From: Flavobacterium oreochromis
Lineage (GTDB): Bacteria > Bacteroidota > Bacteroidia > Flavobacteriales > Flavobacteriaceae
Reading direction: 5' to 3'
DNA length: 64,000 bases
Assembly: GCF_019565455.1 (NCBI RefSeq)
Contig: NZ_CP067377.1
Location: 186,001 to 250,000, forward strand
The position numbers and the translations under genes were made by a program. This document shows, in pieces, positions 1-9,601 of the stretch. Each line of letters starts with the position of its first letter. The stretch's first letter is position 1. The notes below the pieces were generated by a model, which made no database searches, had not been told where the DNA came from, and was given only the letters and a program-made list of their open reading frames with translations.

Positions 1-2827
1 TTTCGTTTTTAACTAAAGTGGTAAATATTAGTTTGCCATTTTCTACTTTAAAGTGATAATTAGGTCTGCTCTTTAAAAAATCTAGAAATTGAGAAAGATT
101 TATAACCAACATAAATTGTGGTATTTGTGCATTTTTTAGTGCTTTAAAATCTTTTATAAAGGCATAGTTTTCTAATTTGTAGCTATCTTCTTTAAATGGA
201 GGTGGTGTTGTTAACCAATGGGTGTATTTTTCTTTTGTTTTGTCATACAATTGCTCAAAACTATTGGCATTGTTAAACAATTGTGCAAATTCTTGATTCC
301 TAAAAAAATCTTTAGCATCTAACAGAATTTTTAAATTCTCTTTATAATGTGGTAAATCAAATGCAAATAAAAAACGACTAAAATCATTAAATTCTTCTCT
401 TGTGATATGAAAATGTTTATGATGATTTGTTGAATCTTCTCCTTTGTTCTCCTTATAAATGGCTTTGAAATACATTAGGTTCCAAGCCTTTTTCATAAAA
501 CGAAGTTTAAACTGCTTGCCTTTGTTCTTTTTTTCAAAATCTGCTAAAACACCATTTTCTTTTGCTAGTTCCAGTAGTCTTTTATAACGTTTTTCTTGTT
601 GCTGGGTTTCTAACAAAAGTTTTTCGAGTGTATTATTATTGCCCTTTCGGTTTTCAGCATATACATTTTGCAATAATCGTTTAGGCAGGTATTTTGACAA
701 CGTATTTTTATCTTCCTTTTGAAAGGTGTTAGTTTCTATTAATTGTATTTGTTTATCAAAATTGCTTTTGTAGATATTAAAATAATCTAGTAAAACATTT
801 TTTCCTTTGCCTTCAATATTGGGTAGCCTTTTATCATTAAGTAGATAAAAAGCATTTTCTAAAAAGTAGATGATTAAGTTTTTAGAAATAGGAATCAATA
901 ATGTTTCAGTTGATGTTTTAATTTTTATGCTTATTGCATTGTTTTCAAATACAAATGGATTGTCCCAAGTTTTTACGGTATCATAAGCTACAAAATCAAC
1001 CAACCTGCCGTGATGGTATTTTAGTTTGTCAAATTCCTTTTTAGTTAAGCTAATGTTTTTATGCTTTTTTAATTCTTCATTTTCTTCTGTGGTTTGTGTA
1101 GCATAACATTTAAACAGGGCATCCTTGCCAAAATAATTTTGGGAAGCTAAAAAATGAGTAGCAAATTCTAAAAATCGATCTTGGTTTCTGCCATTAGAAA
1201 TTAAAAAAGTATTTTCTTTTATTCTCTTTTCCAGTTTTTCTGTAGTAGGTGCTTTTTTATTAACACCTTCATCAAATTTTCTGATTATGGATTCATTTTC
1301 ATTCTTATCCTTCTCTAATTTTTCTTTCTTTTTAAAATTGATAGTTGGATTAGAAATCTCTTTTTCAATAATTCAACTTTTGTTTTTGCATCTTGTATTT
1401 TTTTTGGTATTAAAAGTAAATCATCAAAATTTTGTCTTTTATTTCCGTCCAAATTAAACTTTCTATTATACTTAACTAATAAATGTTTGCAATAATATAC
1501 AAATTCATTTTTACATTGAAGGCTATTTAATGTTTCTTCTTTAAAAGTATCAATTTTATTTTGCTCCTTGCTATCACTTTTAGTAAGATAGGTTTTAACT
1601 AACTCTTTTTCAAAAATAATCTCTACTAGGGCATTTGTCATTTTAGGAAACATAATACCTGTTTTGTTTTCTGGTAGATAAGGAACAGCTTTTTTAGCAT
1701 TTTCTTCTACTTTTAAACTAGCAAATTTCATTTCACTATTCCAAGCTGTAGGGTATTTGTCAAGATACTGTATTATATCACGAAATTTAGTTAACTGTTT
1801 TTCATCATTATCAATATCCTGACTGCTTGGTTTTTTAGAGAAAAAGGTGATAATCGTAGGCTTCTTTCTTTCTTCTTGTGTTTTCGTTTTTTTAAATCCT
1901 TGAATTTTTGAAACTAGTTTACTGGCTTCATCTTTGTACAAAAACAGAGAAACAATAAATAGGGTAGCATTATAGGATAGATACGTTCCTTTTGTAATAG
2001 TAAAAGCAGGTTCGTTATCAATTTCAAAATCAAAATCGGTTTTCACATTAATATAAAGCAACTCTTTTATCGCTTCTTTATAATCTAAACGAGCAAAGGC
2101 ATCTATATTTTCTATAATGGTAGTAAGTTCGGCTAATTTACTTTGCTTTTTTTGTTTGTCATCGTCATTTAAATCTGTTTTCTCCAGTTCCTTTTCTATT
2201 TCTGAAATAGTATTATTTAGATTTTCTTTTGGAAAAAACTTTTCTTGCAAAAAAACCACTAATCCTTTTAAGTGATTTACTTCATTATCATCGTAAAAAT
2301 TTTCTTGTTGTATTTTCTTTTCATCACAATAATTAGCAATAGATGAGAGTAAAAAAGCTTCCTCGATAAAGTTTTCAAATTTGTTTTTTTGATTATTAAA
2401 GAAACTGGTACTGTCCATATTCAATGCATTAAAATCGTGTATAAAATGACTATTAATGTTTCTTATATCATTCAACAAACCTTTTTCTTTAAAATTTTGA
2501 TCATACGAATAAAAATAATCCCAAAAATCGATATTCTCACTTTGCAAACTCAAAAATTATGAGGGACGTCTTTTTTTGATCCTCATTATATTGATAATCA
2601 AATAGACTTTTAGTAGCTATTGTTTTATACTTATGCCCTAGTGTAAAATAAAATAAACGGTGGTGTATTCTTTCTTTAAGTACTGTATTACTATTTTGAG
2701 TATTATTTTGCGCAGTTTGCGGCTGTATTTGTGTTATAAATTTAAAATTTCGACACGCTTTTTCGCAAATGGGCCCTATGTTGCCTTTGTGTTTAAAAAA
2801 ATAGTTGAATTTAACTGAATTATTCAT
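1..2827 (-). CDS. cas13b: Cas13b, type VI-B CRISPR RNA-guided RNase (partial, two frame breaks)
   Basis: RNA-guided, RNA-cleaving single effector of type VI-B CRISPR. Three consecutive minus-strand reading frames (2827-2537, 2553-1315, about 1340 to the left edge) read as one protein. The first carries the Cas13b start region. The second has the N-terminal HEPN motif RNINSH (R-x4-H, R31 and H36 of that frame) and a SQDID/KFRD.IQYL/YPTAWN stretch that I recognise from F. branchiophilum Cas13b. The third, open to base 1, has GRNQDRF, NYFGKDA, NKGKQFKL and ITREEFND. Single-base breaks lie near 2553 (T5 run) and 1330 (TTTTAAAAA). The C-terminal part with the second HEPN lies beyond the left edge. 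Identification is strong; whether the frame breaks are real is uncertain. Confidence 0.9.
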
Positions 2828-3121
2828 CTTGTCTTAGCTTGTATATTCATTGCCAAAATACAAATTTTCAAATAAAAAGTACCAAACGAAGCTTCGTTTT
2901 AGGAGTGTATGAGTAGAGTTGTAAGCAACTTTTCTAAAAGTCAACATATTTATTAATCATTTGAGTTAGGATTGTACACAAAAATAAATTGATAAAAAAA
3001 CACAACCGAACTCGTACTTACTATTTTGAATATGCCTTAAAAAATTACATACCAAAATTCAATTATCTTCCCTACTACTTCTTTCATATGATTAGATGGG
3101 TTTATCAACTGCTCTCAAGCC
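2828..3121. other. Intergenic region upstream of cas13b, no gene seen
   Basis: No convincing open frame and no CRISPR repeat-spacer pattern. It contains a perfect 16-base palindrome at 2884-2899 (AAACGAAGCTTCGTTT) and a TTTG-rich stretch just before the cas13b start that could be its promoter. If a type VI-B array exists it is more likely beyond the left edge, downstream of the effector. Confidence 0.4.
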
Positions 3122-3198
3122 TAGACCTAACCGATTTTTAAAATCGGTTAGGTCTAATAAACTAAAAAACGATTTCTATTTGAAATCGTTTTTTAGTT
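3122..3198. terminator. Two stacked inverted repeats, terminator of the 3176-7047 operon
   Basis: A hairpin with 16-base arms (3160-3175 and 3183-3198) encloses the TAG stop codon of the TPR gene in its loop. It is followed in the minus direction by a second perfect palindrome with 17-base arms, 3122-3138 and 3140-3156, around one central base. The second resembles the gacaggtt-type intergenic palindromes elsewhere in the window. Together they probably end transcription of the minus-strand operon. Confidence 0.6.
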
Positions 3199-3862
3199 GT
3201 TCTGCCTTGGTTTTATCTTTCATTTTATTTTGATATAAATCATATAACTTTTCGAAGGTAACTTTTGAATGACCGAGTTGATAGGCTTTTTTTAGCCAAA
3301 ACTCGGCATTTTTGTAAGCATCAAACTGTACGGCTATATACCCTTGCGCTAAATAGGCATCTACAGGAGAAAAAGTAATGAGTTCCTTAGCATATTGACT
3401 GGCTTTTTCTTGTCCTCCTCCAAATAATTTGGGCAATTCGCAGTACAGAATAATTAATGCCCAATGGGCTCCTATATGTTTAGGTTCTAAATTTAAAGTT
3501 TTTAAAAAAGCGTTTTCTATATCGCCTACCATGGTTAATGCTCTTAATTTATTAACATTTTTTGCTTTCATTGCTAAAGCACTACCATATTTAAACCAAC
3601 TATCTGCTTTTTGAGGTTCTATATGAACTAATTCTTCTCCATAATGTACCATATGGTCCCAATCTTTGTTATAAAAAGCTATTTCACCCAGCTTTTGTAT
3701 TATTTCAACATTCTTAGGATCGGTCTTGAGTAAATTTTCTAATAAAGGTTTAGCTAGGGCAAATTTCTTTTGTTTGCATAACTCTAATGCTTGCTCAAGA
3801 GGCTGTTGAGCGAAAAGAGATTGAACAAACAAAAATAAAAACAGCATTTTTTTAATTGGCAT
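3176..3862 (-). CDS. Exported TPR-repeat protein
   Basis: About 228 residues. I place the start at 3862 because the residues from there (MPIKKMLFLFLFVQSLFAQQ) form a clean Sec signal peptide; the longer frame adds 32 unlikely residues. It contains tetratricopeptide-like helices (ALAKPLLENLLKTDP, VHIEPQKADSWFKYGSAL) as in flavobacterial periplasmic TPR proteins, which usually scaffold protein contacts. The start overlaps the end of the upstream gene by 11 bases, suggesting translational coupling in a three-gene operon. No catalytic motif is visible and the exact role is unknown. Confidence 0.75.
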   Translation of the reverse strand: MPIKKMLFLFLFVQSLFAQQPLEQALELCKQKKFALAKPLLENLLKTDPKNVEIIQKLGEIAFYNKDWDHMVHYGEELVHIEPQKADSWFKYGSALAMKAKNVNKLRALTMVGDIENAFLKTLNLEPKHIGAHWALIILYCELPKLFGGGQEKASQYAKELITFSPVDAYLAQGYIAVQFDAYKNAEFWLKKAYQLGHSKVTFEKLYDLYQNKMKDKTKAEQLKNDFK

Positions 3863-6089
3863 ATGCTCTAAAATAACCACATTCATTGATAACATCCTGA
3901 TAATATTTCGTTTGTTTATATTTATTTTTAAGTATTTTGAATCCTTTAAAAAAGACAAAATCTACTTGATAAGGTTTAAATGCTGGTGTTTGATAAAAAG
4001 CATTGCGTTCTATTTTAGTTAGCATATACACCGCCTTGGCTCCTTGTTCGTCATTTTCTGCCGCAGCTAAAGCTTTTTGATAATACAAACCTGCTTGCTG
4101 ATCATTTACTAACATGCCTTTATAGGTATCATTTATATAATTTGTATAGTATTGATCTATTATTTTATTATCATAAAACAAACGAGCATTACCATAAAAC
4201 GACATATTATAAAAAGCATTACCCAACAACAAATAATCAGTAAAGGCCCCATCGCCTCTTTCTATTATTCCTTGTATTTCATTCATTTTATGCAAAAAAC
4301 TAATTTTAGTATATTTAGTAACCTGTCTAGCTTCATGATCACAGTCGCTACAATCTCTTATATTTCCATTAAAGGGATTTCCATATAAGGTGGTATCTTT
4401 TCTGGTTACTGCCTTTTCCATTTCTTCTACAGCACCGCTAATATTATTAGCATAAGCGAGCTTTATCGCTTTATATTCATAGATATCATCCAGCTTTATG
4501 TTATACAATGACAGTAAAAAACGATCCCATTCTGCGGTTGGTGCACTCTCTTGGTAGGCTTGCATCTTCTCTAAATGCGTGGCATTCAAATAAAAACCAG
4601 GGTTATTGTATAGCAATTCCGAATAGACTATGTTGCCTTGTTTTTTGTAGAGATTGCCTAAATATGTTTTGCTCCAACTAATTAAGAAAGAAGTACGTAG
4701 ATTATTATTTTCTTCTGACTCTTGGCTTAACTTATACAACCATTTTAAATGAGGTAAAATCTTCTTCTGCGCAGCCTCATCCATTTTTTTCAAAGCGGCT
4801 ATCTCGTTAAAAACTTTAAACAATTTCAACTGCTGTTTGGCCAAAGGAACGGCAGGTAAACTTTTTTCGGCTAATGTATAATAGTGCGCTGCGGAAGTAT
4901 AATTACCATTAATCGTTTGTAAAAAACCATAGGCTAAGTTCCAAACATGTGGATTTTTAGTATTATTTGCTTTAGCAATCTCCCCTACTAACGCAGACAA
5001 TTTAGGACTCAGTGCCTCCGCTTTAAAAGTTGTCCCTTGACTATAGTCATCTGAATTACTATTCATTTTATCCTCGGCTTTATTAATAGCACGGGTTAAT
5101 AATAAATCCAAATGCGGATTAGTAGGTTCTAATTGATGAATATTTTGAATAGCGCTTAGTTCATCAGCATAATACCCATACAGTGTCCATAAAGCGGCTT
5201 TTTGAGAATCATTTTTACAGAGTAATAAGGCTTCCTGAAAATCAGACTCGTCTTGTGGATGAAAACAAAAAGTAGCCGTAGATCGCAAATGAGGACAATG
5301 ATCAAACACTACGGCATACAAATAATTGGAAGTAGCAAATTTTTTAGCCTTAAATGCTACACCCGCCACATACGACAAGGCTCGGTAATACAATTCCTCT
5401 TTAGCAACCGTAGCTTGCGTGCGATTAAAAAAAGTTGCACTTTCGGTCCTATTTTCTGAATAAAAATAAGATTTCATAGCCAGAAACCAATAACGCGATT
5501 TTAAGAACGGATCTTTCACCGCTTGGTAAACACTTTCTATTGCTTTAGCTTGTTTCAGCGGCATTTGCTCCACTTCTTCTAGGCGTTCGGTTTCATAATT
5601 CCACGAGGGAGATTGCGTGCAATAAGGCTCCACTGCTTTAGCTAATTTTAAGAACAAGAAAAACTGACGCACTTGCTGATCGCTTAACAGATGTTTTTTA
5701 TTCCATTTGCTTTTCCCATCTTTGGTTGTTATGGCTTTATTAATAGCCGCTAAATCCGTTCGAGCCGAATCAGAAAAAATGTAATATTTCAAATCGGTCT
5801 CAGGGATTTTATTTCCTAAATATTTTTTCCAATCTGCAATAATTGTTTTTTCAAAACGATCTGAAAACCTCGAATCATATTCTCCCCCCCAATCGTACAT
5901 ACTCGAATAGAAAAGATGATTACTATAAAAAAGAGGTTCATAGGATTTGTCCGTAATAAAAGCTTCGGGAGCAAAACTAGAAGTCCCCGAAAACCAATCC
6001 CAATCGCCTTCTGCACAAAAAGAAAATACAGCAGTTACAACTAACAGCGATTTAAAAATCAGAGACAAAGGTCTTGAAAAAAGATTCAT
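3852..6089 (-). CDS. Large exported protein of unknown function (operon middle gene)
   Basis: 745 residues with an N-terminal hydrophobic signal segment (LIFKSLLVVTAVFSFCA) followed by an acidic, Trp-rich mature start. The rest is mainly helical and aromatic-rich, with repeat-like segments such as YYYQKALAAAENDEQGAKAVY, so a superhelical TPR/SEL-like architecture is possible. I do not recognise a named family, though such proteins occur in Bacteroidota. It overlaps the lipoprotein gene upstream by 38 bases and the TPR gene downstream by 11. All three products are exported, so a shared envelope role is likely. No enzyme motif was seen. Confidence 0.7.
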   Translation of the reverse strand: MNLFSRPLSLIFKSLLVVTAVFSFCAEGDWDWFSGTSSFAPEAFITDKSYEPLFYSNHLFYSSMYDWGGEYDSRFSDRFEKTIIADWKKYLGNKIPETDLKYYIFSDSARTDLAAINKAITTKDGKSKWNKKHLLSDQQVRQFFLFLKLAKAVEPYCTQSPSWNYETERLEEVEQMPLKQAKAIESVYQAVKDPFLKSRYWFLAMKSYFYSENRTESATFFNRTQATVAKEELYYRALSYVAGVAFKAKKFATSNYLYAVVFDHCPHLRSTATFCFHPQDESDFQEALLLCKNDSQKAALWTLYGYYADELSAIQNIHQLEPTNPHLDLLLTRAINKAEDKMNSNSDDYSQGTTFKAEALSPKLSALVGEIAKANNTKNPHVWNLAYGFLQTINGNYTSAAHYYTLAEKSLPAVPLAKQQLKLFKVFNEIAALKKMDEAAQKKILPHLKWLYKLSQESEENNNLRTSFLISWSKTYLGNLYKKQGNIVYSELLYNNPGFYLNATHLEKMQAYQESAPTAEWDRFLLSLYNIKLDDIYEYKAIKLAYANNISGAVEEMEKAVTRKDTTLYGNPFNGNIRDCSDCDHEARQVTKYTKISFLHKMNEIQGIIERGDGAFTDYLLLGNAFYNMSFYGNARLFYDNKIIDQYYTNYINDTYKGMLVNDQQAGLYYQKALAAAENDEQGAKAVYMLTKIERNAFYQTPAFKPYQVDFVFFKGFKILKNKYKQTKYYQDVINECGYFRAYAN

Positions 6090-7047
6090 CTGAAATATAT
6101 TTAAAGTTTGTTTGATCTAAATCATAAAAAATAATCGACTTTGATTGCTGCGGTAATCGATCCTGAAGTAAGTCTTTCATTTCTTCAAGATCGGCTTTAC
6201 TAATAGCCTCTAACCGCAAACCATCATTTTCTTGAAAATAAAATCCTTTGTACAAGCTGTTCCTTTTTACTCGTATTGTATTTTCATGGACTTCAAAATT
6301 AGGATTATTTTCAAAATCTGCTATCTCCATTTTAGAAATCAAATTAATAATGCGGTTTCCTCGCGTATGTACCCACCATGAAAAGATAGGCAGAGCTACC
6401 GAAAGACGCAACGGATAGTCTTTTAAATGGTATAGATATTTTTTTGCAATTTCTGCATCATAAATAGAGTTGGTCCCTTTTGCGCTTAACTGCCCCATAT
6501 TATAAAACATCAACACCCCAGAATCTACAGGAGGTACTTTAGTCTCTTTGAAATATTTTATTTGATGCAAACGAATGGTAACCGATATTTTTTCTTTAGC
6601 TTGTTTTTTTAGCAATGCCAAAAACTGCATATATGCTTCTTTACTCGCTAAAGACCAATCGCAATCTATCTGTATTTCCGCTACTTTTAACGCATTTACT
6701 TTGTTAATCTGATGCACTAGCTTAAGTATCTTATACGCCAGATCAGCAACTTGTAAATGTTTATCTAAGAACACTTCATTTTTTATAAAAACAACAGGGA
6801 TAATTTTTTGTGTAACTTTTTTTTGGCTAAAATGAATGGGGGCTATGGGCATTGGTAACCCATTTACCAAGGCAACATCAAAATAACGGAGGTACAATTG
6901 CTGCACTTCATTGTTAGTAAGTACTTGTTTTTCTGGTTCCGACAAATGAAAACGCGTTTTCCAATAATAAAAAGAAACAGCCGTTTGTTCTTTCTTTTCG
7001 CACGAAAGAACAATTCCGATAAAGAATAATACGATTAATTTTTTCAT
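6052..7047 (-). CDS. Lipoprotein with TIM-barrel, glycosidase-like character
   Basis: Start chosen at 7047, where MKKLIVLFFIGIVLSC gives a typical lipoprotein signal with Cys as first mature residue. The longer frame adds 11 residues without a signal. The body alternates beta and alpha segments (AEIQIDCDW, SVTIRLHQI, GVLMFYNMG), reminiscent of (beta/alpha)8 glycoside-hydrolase-like lipoproteins such as DUF3142-type proteins. That assignment is only an impression. It is first gene of the three-gene operon, and its end overlaps the next start by 38 bases. A substrate cannot be inferred. Confidence 0.65.
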   Translation of the reverse strand: MKKLIVLFFIGIVLSCEKKEQTAVSFYYWKTRFHLSEPEKQVLTNNEVQQLYLRYFDVALVNGLPMPIAPIHFSQKKVTQKIIPVVFIKNEVFLDKHLQVADLAYKILKLVHQINKVNALKVAEIQIDCDWSLASKEAYMQFLALLKKQAKEKISVTIRLHQIKYFKETKVPPVDSGVLMFYNMGQLSAKGTNSIYDAEIAKKYLYHLKDYPLRLSVALPIFSWWVHTRGNRIINLISKMEIADFENNPNFEVHENTIRVKRNSLYKGFYFQENDGLRLEAISKADLEEMKDLLQDRLPQQSKSIIFYDLDQTNFKYISDESFFKTFVSDF

Positions 7048-7250
7048 GTTGTTTTTAGCTAGGCAAAGATATAAACCCAAATTAGCATTAGAAATCTACT
7101 CAACTTTATTTTTCTTCAACTTTAAGCACGTACACAAATTTTAGGCATCAAAATAGTTCACTATTCTTTCTTTTTAAATTTTCCGTGAGCATTTGAATTT
7201 ATTAAAAAATTCCGTTTCCCAATAATTTCTAATGCGTACTCTGGGATAAA

Positions 7251-7278
7251 AAAGCCGAACTCAATCGAGTTCGGCTTT
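7251..7278 (-). terminator. Intrinsic terminator after the DPP7 gene
   Basis: A 12-base stem (aaagccgaactc with gagttcggcttt) around a four-base loop, followed in the minus direction by a T run, lies 25 bases past the S46 peptidase stop. Confidence 0.8.
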
Positions 7279-7302
7279 AGTCTACAACCGCTATTGCAGT
7301 TA

Positions 7303-9453
7303 TTATTTCACCAATGTCATTTCGTCTACGATATGTTTAGCACCTGAGAAATTCTCAATTACCCATAACACATAACGAATATCACAATTGATTGTTCTTT
7401 GTAATTTTTTGTCAAAGATAACGTCACCTGCCATAGCTTCAATGTTACCATCAAAAGCTAAACCGATTAATTCACCTTTACCATTTAATACTGGCGAACC
7501 TGAGTTACCCCCTGTAATATCATTATCTGATAAGAAATTTACGTGTAACGAACCATCTTTGTCAGCATAACGACCAAAGTCTTTGTTCTTGTTCATTTCA
7601 ATAACGCGAGTTGGTAAGTCAAACTCAGCATCCCCTTTTTTGTATTTTTTTAACCTGACCCGCTAAAGTAGTGTAGTTGTTCACTACCGCATCATTACGC
7701 TTGTCAGCAGGTAATGCACGTACTTTACCATAGGTTAAACGTAAAGTAGAGTTAGCATCTGGATATTTTATATCTCCAATTTTAGAATCGCGTAATCCTT
7801 GTACTAATTTACGGAAAGCAGCACCAAAATCATTTTGAGCTTTAGCAATTGCATCTGATTTTGAAGCAAAGTGAGCTAACATATCATTTGATAATACATA
7901 TAAAGCATCAGTAGTGAGTGCTTGTTCACTAGGATTTGCTAAGAAGGCTTGGATTTTTTCTTTTGAAGTAAATAAACTTGAATCGAAAGTTGTGTTTACA
8001 TAAGCTGTAAAATCATTATGATTTGCTTTTGCTAATTCAGCCACTTTAGGAGCAATAGGATATCCAACTGATTTAGTAGCATATAATTTTAATTGCGCAG
8101 CTAAGATATCTTTTTCAGCAGGAATGTGTACTTCTTTGTACAATTCGTCAACCATTTCAGTAATAGCAGGAGCCATTTGCGCACGCTTAGCAGCATCAGC
8201 TTTTACATAATTTTCTAATTGTTTTCCTAAAGTTCTTCCAATAGTAGCAAAGTTAGAGGTACGGAACATCTGCATCATATAGTTATCATGACGTGATTTT
8301 TCGTTTGTCATTTTGTAGTAGTTATTAATTGTTTCTACTACGTTTCCGTATTGTTCTTTATTTTCTGGTTTATTGGCCCAAGTATTAAATTTAGCTTCTT
8401 GTGCTGCTTTAGTTTTAGCCGTACCAAATTTAGTTAACGCGTCAATCATCCCTTGACGGTTTTTCCAGTAGTTAGCAGTAGAAGCAAATTTAGAAGCATA
8501 TATCAAGTTCAAAGCATCGCTTTGTTTCATATATTTCTTCATATTATCCATACCTGTTTTAGCTCCTTCTACCCAAGCAGGATAAGCAAATTTTACGTTT
8601 TGCTCAATTCCACCTGCTGGCATCCAACGGTTGGTACGCCCCGGATAACCTAAAATCATAGCAAAATCACCTTCTTTCACACCACCTAAATTAACTGGTA
8701 AATGGTGTTTAGGTTGTAAAGGCACATTGTTTTCAGAGTATTCTGCTGGATTTCCGTTAGCATCCCCATATACACGAAACATAGAGAAGTCAGCTGTATG
8801 ACGAGGCCACTCCCAGTTATCAGTATCTCCACCAAATTTACCTAGACTTTCAGGAGGGGTACCTACTAAACGTACATCTTTGTAATCTTGGTAAACAAAG
8901 TAATAATATTCATTTCCTTGAAAAAAAGAACGCACTGAAACAACATACTTTCCTCCTTCATTATTCTCTTTTTCAATTTTAGCGATTTCTGCATTTATAG
9001 CTTTTTCACGATCTGCTTCTGTCATTTTATCATTTACGACAGAAAGGATTCTTTTAGTACAATCATCCATACGTACAAAGAAACGGACAAATAAACTAGA
9101 AGGTTTTAACTCTTCTTTTTTAGAACCTGCCCAAAAACCGTTTTTTAAGTGATTTTTTTCTGCAGTCGATAATTCAGCAATAGCATCATAACCGCAGTGA
9201 TGATTAGTTAATACTAATCCTTCTTTAGAGATCATTTCTGCTGTACATCCTCCATTAAACTGAACGATAGCATTTTTTAAACTATTGTTATTGATACTGT
9301 AAATTTCTTCAGAAGTTAACTGAAGTCCCATTTTTGCATATCGCGGTGATTCAAACGTTCTATAAACATTAAAAACCACATTCCCTCATCCGCTTTTACA
9401 CTTGCTGGCACAAGCATAATAACAGCAATTAGAGATAGAACTAATTTTTTCAT
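7303..9453 (-). CDS. S46 family dipeptidyl-peptidase, DPP7 type (frame-broken)
   Basis: Serine exopeptidase releasing dipeptides from peptides in the periplasm. The signal peptide (MKKLVLSLIAVIMLVPASVKA) starts at 9453, and joining three frames gives 716 residues, normal for the family. Triad elements are TNHHCGYDA (His near 86), GGDTDNWEWPRHTADF (Asp) and TGGNSGSPV (Ser near 653). In S46 enzymes the residue in FDxN sets specificity: Gly in DPP7, Arg in DPP11. Here it is FDGN, so hydrophobic P1 preference is expected. Frame breaks are one A too few in the CAAAAATG run near 9335 and one A too many in the A7 run near 7645. They cancel, leaving exactly 717 codons, which argues for sequence error. 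Confidence 0.9.
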
Positions 9454-9547
9454 AATACTAATTATAATCTTTTGCGTTGCGAATATAAAAGATATTTTAA
9501 GAATAAATCAATACAATCTTGAAATTAACATCTTTAAGTTTTAAAAC

Positions 9548-9580
9548 AAATCAGGCTTGAGAAATTCTCAAGCCTGATTT
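9548..9580. terminator. Terminator after the giant subtilase gene
   Basis: Perfect 14-base stem, aaatcaggcttgag paired with ctcaagcctgattt, loop of five bases, with A/T runs on both sides. It lies between the stop of the 3226-residue gene and the upstream region of the DPP7 gene. Confidence 0.75.
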
Positions 9581-9601
9581 TATAAAAATCATTTATATAA
9601 T

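Noticed and set aside
2828..3121. CRISPR array beside cas13b
   Set aside because: No repeated 30-40 base unit with regular spacers is present. A single cacaac string near 3001 is not enough.
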